7,306 nucleotides of DNA. It comes from Clostridiales bacterium. GTDB lineage: Bacteria; Bacillota; Clostridia; Tissierellales; Sedimentibacteraceae. Where the stretch lies: positions 8,831 through 16,136 of the forward strand of contig DMWH01000008.1 in assembly GCA_003483345.1 (NCBI GenBank), written 5' to 3'. Shown here piece by piece: positions 1 through 4,783 of the stretch. Numbering within the stretch: the first letter of the stretch is position 1; each line of letters begins with the position of its first letter. The notes under the pieces are model-generated. The model saw only the letters and a program-made list of their open reading frames with translations, had not been told where the DNA came from and did no database searches. The position numbers and the translations under genes were made by a program.

Positions 1-545
1 ACTCCTATATTTGCTAAGGCAATCCTTGGGGATTTGATATTCATAACTCTTTTAAGGTAAATATCTCCCATAATGGCAAAGTCATATAAAAATTCCGGTT
101 TTGAATCCACGTTTGCACCGGAGTCTATCAATAAGCAAAACCCACCTGACATATTGGGTATCAATGAGCCTATCGCGGGTCTTTCAATTCCTTTAATCCT
201 TCCTATCAGAAGGGTCCCGCCGCTTAATAAGGCTCCTGTGCTTCCTGCAGATACTATTGCATCAGCGTTGCCTTCCTTCACCGCATATAAAGCCTTGACC
301 ATCGAAGATTCTTTCTTGCGCCTTATTGCTAAGACAGGTTTGTCATCATTTGATATTATATCCTCTGCATTAATGATTTCTATATTATTGAAGTTTGATG
401 TGTTTTTTTCTAGTATTCTTTTTATTTCAATTTCTTTTCCGCATAGTACCAAGCTTAGATTATACTCATCTCTAGCTTGTATACTTCCGATTATAACAGC
501 CTCAGGTGCATTGTCTCCACCCATGGCATCAATTGCAATTTTCAT
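1..545 (-). CDS. plsX: Phosphate acyltransferase PlsX (partial, 3' end beyond the left edge)
   Basis: PlsX converts acyl-ACP and phosphate to acyl-phosphate, the donor used by PlsY in the first acylation of glycerol-3-phosphate; it is a peripheral membrane enzyme that links fatty acid and phospholipid synthesis. About 181 codons are present, roughly the N-terminal half of a protein usually near 330-340 residues. Family signatures are visible: N-terminal KIAIDAMGGDNAPEAV, then SAGSTGALLSGG (most homologues have SAGNTGA), and LIDSGANVDSKPEFLYDFA followed by a Met-Gly pair. The ATG at 545-543 is chosen because AGAGGTG (555-549) lies just upstream and the MKIAIDAMGG start is typical. It lies downstream of yceD-rpmF, a common bacterial order, but is separated from rpmF by a terminator and has its own promoter. 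Downstream genes (often fabD, acpP or rnc) are outside the window. Family assignment is secure. Confidence 0.96.
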   Translation of the reverse strand, partial: MKIAIDAMGGDNAPEAVIIGSIQARDEYNLSLVLCGKEIEIKRILEKNTSNFNNIEIINAEDIISNDDKPVLAIRRKKESSMVKALYAVKEGNADAIVSAGSTGALLSGGTLLIGRIKGIERPAIGSLIPNMSGGFCLLIDSGANVDSKPEFLYDFAIMGDIYLKRVMNIKSPRIALANIG

Positions 546-562
546 ATTCACCTCTTATCTAA

Positions 563-580
563 TATACTTATATCAGTATA
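563..580. promoter_or_regulatory. Palindrome over the plsX -10 box (possible operator)
   Basis: TATACT (563-568) and AGTATA (575-580) form a perfect 6+6 inverted repeat with a 6-nt spacer. Allowing one bulge, the symmetry extends outward to CTA (560-562) and TAG (581-583). The right arm is exactly the predicted -10 hexamer of the plsX promoter on the minus strand, so a protein bound here would block RNA polymerase. It does not match the FapR operator as I know it (TTAGTACC-type half sites). AT-rich promoter DNA gives such symmetry by chance fairly often, so an operator role is only an inference. Confidence 0.35.
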
Positions 581-603
581 TAGCAGTAATATTTGTTTTG
601 CAA
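575..603 (-). promoter_or_regulatory. Sigma-A promoter for plsX
   Basis: On the minus strand TTGCAA (603-598) is followed after exactly 17 nt by TATACT (580-575), a good -35/-10 pair. The expected start is near 568, giving a leader of about 20-25 nt before the plsX ATG at 545. The -35 box begins right after the T-tract of the rpmF terminator, so plsX appears to be transcribed largely as its own unit. Confidence 0.7.
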
Positions 604-604
604 T

Positions 605-633
605 AAAAAAATAGTGCCAAGCACTATTTTTTT
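605..633 (-). terminator. Rho-independent terminator after rpmF
   Basis: A perfect 13-bp inverted repeat runs from 605-617 (seven A, then TAGTGC) to 621-633 (GCACTA, then seven T) around a 3-nt loop. Read on the minus strand, the core is TAGTGC-TTG-GCACTA followed by a run of seven T. It lies 30 nt past the rpmF stop and just before the plsX promoter. The A/T symmetry means it could also work on the plus strand, but no plus-strand gene ends here. Confidence 0.85.
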
Positions 634-662
634 AAATACCCGACACGGGTTTTAGAGTCTTA

Positions 663-842
663 TTATTCAACAGCTACCACTTCTTTACCGTCATAATATC
701 CGCATGATATACATACTCTGTGAGGTAGCTTTGGCTCATGACATTGTGGACATTCCACAGTATTAGGAACAGTTAATTTTGCATTGGCTGCTCTTCTTGA
801 ATCTCTTTTGGCTTTGGAAGTTTTTCTCTTAGGTACTGCCAT
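663..842 (-). CDS. rpmF: 50S ribosomal protein L32 (zinc-ribbon form)
   Basis: L32 is a small structural protein of the large ribosomal subunit. The 59-residue product starts [18 protein letters not shown], the standard L32 opening with its basic rRNA-binding tail, and ends in KEVVAVE. Four cysteines, C31-PQ-C34 and C44-IS-C47, form the zinc ribbon, so this is the Zn-dependent (C+) version and not the Cys-less paralogue some bacteria use when zinc is scarce. The start is fixed by a near-perfect AAGGAGGTG site 5 nt upstream. The gene begins 12 nt after the yceD stop, and the yceD stop codon abuts this ribosome binding site, pointing to translational coupling. A hairpin terminator follows at 605-633. 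Confidence 0.97.
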   Translation of the reverse strand: MAVPKRKTSKAKRDSRRAANAKLTVPNTVECPQCHEPKLPHRVCISCGYYDGKEVVAVE

Positions 843-854
843 TTTTACACCTCC

Positions 855-1349
855 TTATATCAACAGGTCTTTCAACTTATCAAATCGCGGGTCTGTTAAG
901 CTGTTTACGCATTGACATTTTTCATTGTTTAAGTTTGCTCCGCAATTGGGACATATGCCTCTACAGTCTTTATCACACAGAGATTTCATGGGTAAGGATA
1001 AATAAATCAATTGTTTGATTATATCATCCATTTTTATAATTCCGTCTGTTATAACCATTTGAACTTCATCAGATTCCTTATCCTCTTTATGTACAAGAGA
1101 TGCTTGGAATTTGTAATTGATTCTATTATTAAACTCCTTTAAACATCTTGCACATTCATCTGTCAGAGTATATTCTATTCTGCCTGAAAATGTCAGACTG
1201 TCGTCAATTTTGAATATTTCTCCGCTTAATAAAATATTTTTGTCCAGACGTGTTTCTTCCAAAAATTCCTCATCATCTATTACAAAATTCTCGTTTACAG
1301 TCATAGACACATTATCAGATGATAAAAACTTGTTTATCTTAAGCAACAT
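855..1349 (-). CDS. yceD: YceD / DUF177 family protein (large-subunit rRNA accumulation factor)
   Basis: Members of this family sit next to rpmF in most bacteria and are linked to 23S rRNA accumulation or ribosome assembly; the molecular activity is not settled. The 164-residue length is usual for Firmicutes. Visible signs are a central C66-AR-C69 pair, a cysteine-rich segment (C125, C129, C133, C136, C145, C147) containing CRGICPNCGANL, and the C-terminal DPRFDKLKDLL motif typical of the family. The cysteines suggest a metal-binding knuckle. The ATG at 1349 is preceded by AGGGTGG (1360-1354). It is the first gene of a yceD-rpmF transcript driven by a consensus promoter at 1379-1407, and its TAA adjoins the rpmF ribosome binding site. 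Confidence 0.92.
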   Translation of the reverse strand: MLLKINKFLSSDNVSMTVNENFVIDDEEFLEETRLDKNILLSGEIFKIDDSLTFSGRIEYTLTDECARCLKEFNNRINYKFQASLVHKEDKESDEVQMVITDGIIKMDDIIKQLIYLSLPMKSLCDKDCRGICPNCGANLNNEKCQCVNSLTDPRFDKLKDLLI

Positions 1350-1378
1350 AATACCACCCTTTTTAATTCGCAGAGTTT

Positions 1379-1407
1379 ATTATATGAGAAAAGAAAATAT
1401 TTGTCAA
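1379..1407 (-). promoter_or_regulatory. Perfect-consensus sigma-A promoter for yceD-rpmF
   Basis: On the minus strand TTGACA (1407-1402) and TATAAT (1384-1379) are separated by exactly 17 nt, a 12/12 match to the housekeeping consensus. The start would fall near 1372-1371, giving a leader of about 22 nt. It lies in the 72-nt gap after ackA, so ribosomal gene expression need not depend on transcription from ackA. No terminator is visible between ackA and this promoter, so read-through from ackA is also possible. Confidence 0.88.
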
Positions 1408-1421
1408 GGTAATATTTCTTA

Positions 1422-2618
1422 TTATTTGCTTGTTAATTCCTTTGTTTCTCTTGCAATCATCAATTCTTCGTTTGTAGGAATTACAAATACTTTTACTCTG
1501 GAGCCATCCTTTGATATTTCGGCTTCTTTTCCTCGTATTTTGTTCTTTTCATCATCTATTTCAACTCCAAGAAATTCCAAGCCTTCGCATATCTCTTTTC
1601 TTGCAGTTGCGGAATTTTCACCTAAACCCGCAGTAAATACTATATAATCCAGTCCTCCCATTGCTGCTGCATAAGAGCCGATATATTTTTTAACTGTATA
1701 TGCAAATTTGTCTAAGGCCAACCTGGCTCTCTTATTTCCTTTATCAGCTTCGGCCTCAATATCTCTAAAATCGTTTGAAACTCCTGAAATACCCAAAACT
1801 CCGGACTTTTTATTCATTAAATTGTCAACCTGTTCAGCCGTCATATCTTTCTTACAGATTAAATATGTTACTATTGCAGGGTCTATGTCTCCGCATCTCG
1901 TTCCCATTACCAAACCTTCAAGAGGAGTCATTCCCATACTTGTATCAAATGATTTTCCATCCTTTATTGCAGTTAAGCTTGCTCCGTTTCCCAAATGACA
2001 TGTAACTATTTTGGTTCCTTCAAGGCTCTTGCCTGTTATTTCAGCAACTCTTTCAGAAACATATTTATGCGATGTTCCGTGGAATCCGTATCTTCTTATT
2101 CTCATTTCTTCATATAATTCATAAGGCAATGGATATATAAAGGATACTGGAGGCATTGTCTGATGAAATGCAGTATCAAATACTCCTGCCATCGGTACGT
2201 CAGGCAATAATTCCTTGCATGCTTCAATACCTATGATGTTTGGAGGATTGTGAAGAGGTGCCAATCCAATATTTTCTTTCATTGTATCAATAACTTCATC
2301 GTTAATTACTACTGAACATGCAAATTTTTCTCCGCCGTGAACTACCCTGTGTCCGATAGCATCAATTTCGTCCAATGATTTTACTGCTCCGTACTTTTCA
2401 TCTAACAGTGCCCTCAACATAAGGTTGACTGCATCCTTGTGATTTTTTAAATCTTCCTCAATAACCAGTTTGTCTAATCCTGTTCTTTCATGTTTTAATA
2501 AGCTGCCGTCGATTCCTATTCTTTCAACTAAGCCTTTAGCTAAAACACTTTCATCATCCATGTTTATCAACTGGTATTTTAATGATGAACTCCCGCAATT
2601 AATTACTAATACATTCAT
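1422..2618 (-). CDS. ackA: Acetate kinase
   Basis: AckA interconverts acetyl phosphate plus ADP with acetate plus ATP in the cytoplasm; in fermenters it is the ATP-forming last step of acetate production. The 398-residue length is standard for the family. Motifs appear in order: [15 protein letters not shown] (3-17), GHRVVHGGE (89-97), [10 protein letters not shown] (147-156), [14 protein letters not shown] (175-188), and CHLGNGASL (207-215) running into the [17 protein letters not shown] region (225-241). Known catalytic or binding residues of the Methanosarcina enzyme match at the same numbers: N7, R91, H123, D148, H180, R241 and E384. The start has a GGAGG site at 2629-2625, 6 nt upstream. 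It lies 56 nt after the CobC-like gene and 72 nt before yceD. The usual partner pta is not adjacent, which is unusual for Firmicutes. Confidence 0.98.
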   Translation of the reverse strand: MNVLVINCGSSSLKYQLINMDDESVLAKGLVERIGIDGSLLKHERTGLDKLVIEEDLKNHKDAVNLMLRALLDEKYGAVKSLDEIDAIGHRVVHGGEKFACSVVINDEVIDTMKENIGLAPLHNPPNIIGIEACKELLPDVPMAGVFDTAFHQTMPPVSFIYPLPYELYEEMRIRRYGFHGTSHKYVSERVAEITGKSLEGTKIVTCHLGNGASLTAIKDGKSFDTSMGMTPLEGLVMGTRCGDIDPAIVTYLICKKDMTAEQVDNLMNKKSGVLGISGVSNDFRDIEAEADKGNKRARLALDKFAYTVKKYIGSYAAAMGGLDYIVFTAGLGENSATARKEICEGLEFLGVEIDDEKNKIRGKEAEISKDGSRVKVFVIPTNEELMIARETKELTSK

Positions 2619-2639
2619 TTTATTCCTCCATAGTTTTAA

Positions 2640-2654
2640 AATAATAATAATAAT
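2640..2654. repeat. (AAT)5 trinucleotide repeat in the ackA upstream region
   Basis: Five tandem AAT units lie between the CobC-like gene and the ackA ribosome binding site. The tract is slippage-prone in principle and lies at or just downstream of a weak candidate -10 box. No function can be read from it. Confidence 0.6.
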
Positions 2655-2678
2655 ATCTAAAATCCCTTAAGATTTTAA
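2650..2678 (-). promoter_or_regulatory. Weak candidate promoter for ackA
   Basis: On the minus strand TTAAAA (2678-2673), 17 nt, TATTAT (2655-2650) is a 4/6 plus 5/6 match. It overlaps the stop codon of the CobC-like gene and runs into the AAT repeat, which supplies TATTAT-like strings by chance. An acetate kinase gene is likely to have its own promoter, but this one is a guess; read-through from the cob genes is the alternative. Confidence 0.25.
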
Positions 2679-3250
2679 TGAACACATTTAATAATATTTT
2701 CTAGTTTTTTGTTGTTTAAAATAAATATATCACAGTTTGATATTTGATAATTCCACAGTGTATTATCATCAACTATTTTATAATACAATAGTATCCCCTG
2801 GATTACACCGTAATGAGTCAAGATTAATGAATTGTCAGGCACATTGTCTATAAAGCCTGAAACCCTATAAATTATATCATCATAACCTTCACCTTTGGGA
2901 AATTTATATTTATGTTTAAATTCAATCCATCTTTCTGTTTCATCTGCATATTGCTCTAATATTTCCTCCCAGGTCAAATTTTCAAAAATGCCAAAGTTCA
3001 CTTCTGTTAAACGGTTTTCAATAATTATATCTTTTTTATTGAAACCTATTTCGTCTGCTATTATTTCCGCTGTATTTTTTGCTCTTTTTAAGGGGCTTGA
3101 AAAAATATTATCTATTGTTTTACCTCTTAATTTCTTGCCTGCCTTTACTGCCTGCAAAGCACCTGTTTCAGTCAATTCAACATCTGTAATACCGCTGAAT
3201 CTCCTGCTTATATTTGATTCGGATTCTCCGTGACGAACTAAATATATCAT
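2675..3250 (-). CDS. cobC: Histidine phosphatase, probable alpha-ribazole phosphatase (CobC type)
   Basis: In the nucleotide-loop pathway CobC removes the phosphate from alpha-ribazole phosphate or from adenosylcobalamin phosphate. The 191-residue product has the histidine phosphatase layout: LVRHGES at 4-10 with catalytic H7, SSPLKRAKNTAEII at 51-64 with R56, LTEVNFGIFE at 81-90 with acidic E83, and the second histidine in LILTHYGVI (H146). The ATG at 3250 is preferred over an in-frame start at 3424: the RHG motif should lie at the N-terminus, and this ATG overlaps the cobS stop as ATGA, with GAGG just upstream. The role rests on its place directly after cobU and cobS; by sequence alone it could be a general phosphoglycerate-mutase-like phosphatase. 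Fold is certain, substrate likely. Confidence 0.85.
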   Translation of the reverse strand: MIYLVRHGESESNISRRFSGITDVELTETGALQAVKAGKKLRGKTIDNIFSSPLKRAKNTAEIIADEIGFNKKDIIIENRLTEVNFGIFENLTWEEILEQYADETERWIEFKHKYKFPKGEGYDDIIYRVSGFIDNVPDNSLILTHYGVIQGILLYYKIVDDNTLWNYQISNCDIFILNNKKLENIIKCVH

Positions 3251-3984
3251 ATCTGCCTCATTAAGAAAAGTACGATTGTCATAAAGACTATCTGGCTTAT
3301 TTCTGTGATAAATCCGCATGTATCCCCTGTCATTCCGCCTATTTTTTCTTCTATCAGTATGGATATGAAATATGAAACAGCAATTGCAGCAAAACATGCA
3401 GTAAACATTATAGCCCGGTACCATGGTATCATTGAAAAAACAAATAATATCAATAAATTAATCAATAATACATTTTTATCAATATTTTCTATAAATACAG
3501 TTCCCATACCTTTTATTTTCTTAGCATATTTTTTATTCCAACAAGAAACTATTGTGCTTGCCCGTCCTACAAGAGGCATCATAAAAACAGTTTCAATGCT
3601 GCAAAAAGAAAACAGAACAAATTGTGAAAGTATAATTAAAATCAATGCTATAACACCAAAAGCTCCTATGTGGGAATCACTCATTATTTCAAAGATTCTA
3701 TCCCCTGTCCTTCCGGATAATAAGCCGTCTGCAGTATCACAAGCACCATCCAAATGTATACCGCCGCTTATAAGAATGTACATAACAGTAATTACCAGCC
3801 CTCTTATAAAGGATATTTGATTGTTAAAAATTAAATAAACAACAGCCAAAAGAAAACCTATTACCACTCCTACTAAAGTGAAAAGATTCAATGCTTTTAC
3901 AAAGTTTTCTTCATTATACTCTATTTTTTCCCCAACAGGAATCCGAGTAAAAAAGGAAATGAGAATTAGAAATCCTGAGGCCAT
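3247..3984 (-). CDS. cobS: Adenosylcobinamide-GDP ribazoletransferase (cobalamin synthase)
   Basis: CobS is the integral membrane enzyme that joins adenosylcobinamide-GDP to alpha-ribazole (or its phosphate), making the complete cobalamin. The 245-residue product has several hydrophobic segments (about 35-53, 61-74, 108-128, 172-187, 190-211, 231-243). Family motifs are visible: GFLILISFFTRIPVG (4-18), GGIHLDGACDTADGLLSG (74-91) with its acidic metal-binding residues, RIFEIMSDSHIGAFG (96-110), and GGMTGDTCGFITE (216-228). The ATG at 3984 follows AAGGAGA (4000-3994) at good spacing. It overlaps the end of cobU by 19 nt and the phosphatase start by 4 nt (ATGA), so all three genes are probably co-transcribed and translationally coupled. 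Confidence 0.95.
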   Translation of the reverse strand: MASGFLILISFFTRIPVGEKIEYNEENFVKALNLFTLVGVVIGFLLAVVYLIFNNQISFIRGLVITVMYILISGGIHLDGACDTADGLLSGRTGDRIFEIMSDSHIGAFGVIALILIILSQFVLFSFCSIETVFMMPLVGRASTIVSCWNKKYAKKIKGMGTVFIENIDKNVLLINLLILFVFSMIPWYRAIMFTACFAAIAVSYFISILIEEKIGGMTGDTCGFITEISQIVFMTIVLFLMRQI

Positions 3985-4559
3985 TTTATCATTTCTCCTT
4001 TATGTTTAAGTTTAATTGGTATTCCTGAAAAAATAAAATACATATGCTCGGCTTGGACTCCAATTTTATTGTTAATCCGCCCGCTTATATCCCTGAAATA
4101 ATTTCCCATGTAGTAAGAAGGTACAAGACCCATTCCTGTTTCATTAGAGACTATTATAAGTTTTTTATTGTTTTCCTTGCATACATTAATTAATGAAAAA
4201 ACCTCTTCGGTAATTTTGTTTTCCAATATATTTACATCTTCAACACTGCAATCATCAAAATCCAATTTGCTTTCAACCATGTAATTTCCAATCATCGTTG
4301 TTATGCAGTCCAAAAGAACTACTTCAGACTGATTGAATTCAGCTTTATTAATAAGTGTTTTAAAATCAGAGTACATCTCCAATGTCTGCCAGAAAGCCGG
4401 TCTTTGCTCCCTGTGCTTTTTAACTCTATCTGCCATAGCCTCGTCTGTTACGGCTGCAGTTGCTATATACAATACGTTTTCCGAATATTCTTTTGCTTTT
4501 AATTCAGCAAAGGTGCTCTTCCCGCTTCTTGCACCGCCGATAACAAATATAAGACTCAT
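3966..4559 (-). CDS. cobU: Adenosylcobinamide kinase / adenosylcobinamide-phosphate guanylyltransferase
   Basis: CobU phosphorylates adenosylcobinamide and transfers GMP to it, giving adenosylcobinamide-GDP, the substrate of CobS. The 197-residue product shows IFVIGGARSGKSTFAE (4-19), a P-loop of the form GGxRSGKS with K14 and S15; KKHREQRP (47-54), where H49 matches the guanylylated histidine; VVLLDCIT as a Walker B-like strand; and VSNETGMGLVP, the usual VSNEVGxGxVP motif. Length is slightly above the typical 170-190. The ATG at 4559 has a weak GGTGAT site. It heads the cobU-cobS-cobC unit and is divergent from tmcAL. No cobT or other cob gene is in the window. Confidence 0.95.
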   Translation of the reverse strand: MSLIFVIGGARSGKSTFAELKAKEYSENVLYIATAAVTDEAMADRVKKHREQRPAFWQTLEMYSDFKTLINKAEFNQSEVVLLDCITTMIGNYMVESKLDFDDCSVEDVNILENKITEEVFSLINVCKENNKKLIIVSNETGMGLVPSYYMGNYFRDISGRINNKIGVQAEHMYFIFSGIPIKLKHKGEMIKWPQDF

Positions 4560-4598
4560 TCTATCACCATTTAATATTTTTAACCATTAACATTTAAC

Positions 4599-4627
4599 AG
4601 TATATCATTTATTTAATAAAAAATAAA
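4599..4627 (-). promoter_or_regulatory. Candidate cobU promoter (good -10, poor -35)
   Basis: TATACT lies at 4604-4599 on the minus strand, about 40 nt before the cobU ATG. At 17 nt spacing the -35 position reads TTTATT, matching the consensus only at its first two bases. The short leader this implies leaves no room for a cobalamin riboswitch. Confidence 0.4.
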
Positions 4628-4648
4628 CAATGAATTTTAAAATTTTAA

Positions 4649-4719
4649 GGACGGGTGTTCTCGCGGTGCCTGGCACCGGGCTGCATTAACAAAGGACGGT
4701 TCCAAATAGAACCGTCCCG
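4649..4719. repeat. GC-rich double-palindrome element (REP/MITE-like)
   Basis: This 71-bp segment is about 60% GC inside flanks that are mostly A and T. It has three parts: GGACGGGTGTTC (4649-4660); a perfect 7+1+7 palindrome CGGTGCC-T-GGCACCG (4664-4678); and a perfect 9-bp hairpin GGACGGTTC (4694-4702), 6-nt loop, GAACCGTCC (4709-4717). GGACGG at 4649 is repeated directly at 4694. No T-run directly follows the hairpin on either strand, and the element lies outside both predicted divergent transcripts, which argues against a terminator or riboswitch. From memory, short GC-rich modules of this look are dispersed in Firmicute genomes, sometimes near REP-associated (IS200-like) transposases; that link is an inference and needs a genome search. 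Confidence 0.6.
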
Positions 4720-4727
4720 AAATTTTA

Positions 4728-4756
4728 TTGACATTGATATTGATTATAATTAAGAT
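4728..4756 (+). promoter_or_regulatory. Probable sigma-A promoter for tmcAL
   Basis: TTGACA (4728-4733), a perfect -35 box, is followed after 17 nt by TAAGAT (4751-4756), a 4/6 match. A TATAAT at 4745-4750 is nearer to consensus but too close (11 nt) to this -35 box. The start would be near 4763, about 20 nt before the ATG. Confidence 0.5.
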
Positions 4757-4783
4757 ATATGTAAAGGGCGAAAGGATAAAATT

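Noticed and set aside
73..606. Plus-strand open frame of 177 codons at the left end
   Set aside because: It is the antisense of plsX, and the minus strand carries unmistakable PlsX motifs. It also runs into the terminator.
638..650. Small hairpin ACCCG-ACA-CGGGT between rpmF and its terminator
   Set aside because: Only 5 bp; on the minus strand it is followed by ATTTAAA and not a T-run. The adjacent 13-bp hairpin explains termination.
1117..1647. Plus-strand open frame of 176 codons
   Set aside because: It is antisense to yceD and ackA and crosses the gap between them; no ribosome binding site or recognisable domain.
2658..2677. 7-bp inverted repeat (TAAAATC/GATTTTA) at the end of the CobC-like gene, as a terminator
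   Set aside because: The stem is almost all A-T, includes the stop codon, and is not followed by a T-run on the minus strand.
3251..3424. N-terminal extension of the CobC-like protein up to an ATG at 3424
   Set aside because: The extension is Cys/Arg-rich readout of the cobS 3' region in another frame; the RHG motif belongs at the N-terminus and the ATGA overlap at 3247-3250 gives a natural start.
3305..3820. Plus-strand open frame of 171 codons inside cobS
   Set aside because: Antisense shadow of a clear CobS reading frame.
4633..4644. AATTTTAAAATT palindrome next to the GC-rich element
   Set aside because: Perfect but pure A/T in very AT-rich DNA; expected by chance and without a known matching site.
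4694..4730. The 9-bp hairpin as a transcription terminator
   Set aside because: The stem is strong, but the following plus-strand sequence is CGAAATTTTATTG and no upstream plus-strand gene ends here; on the minus strand only TTTGTT follows and no minus-strand gene ends here.
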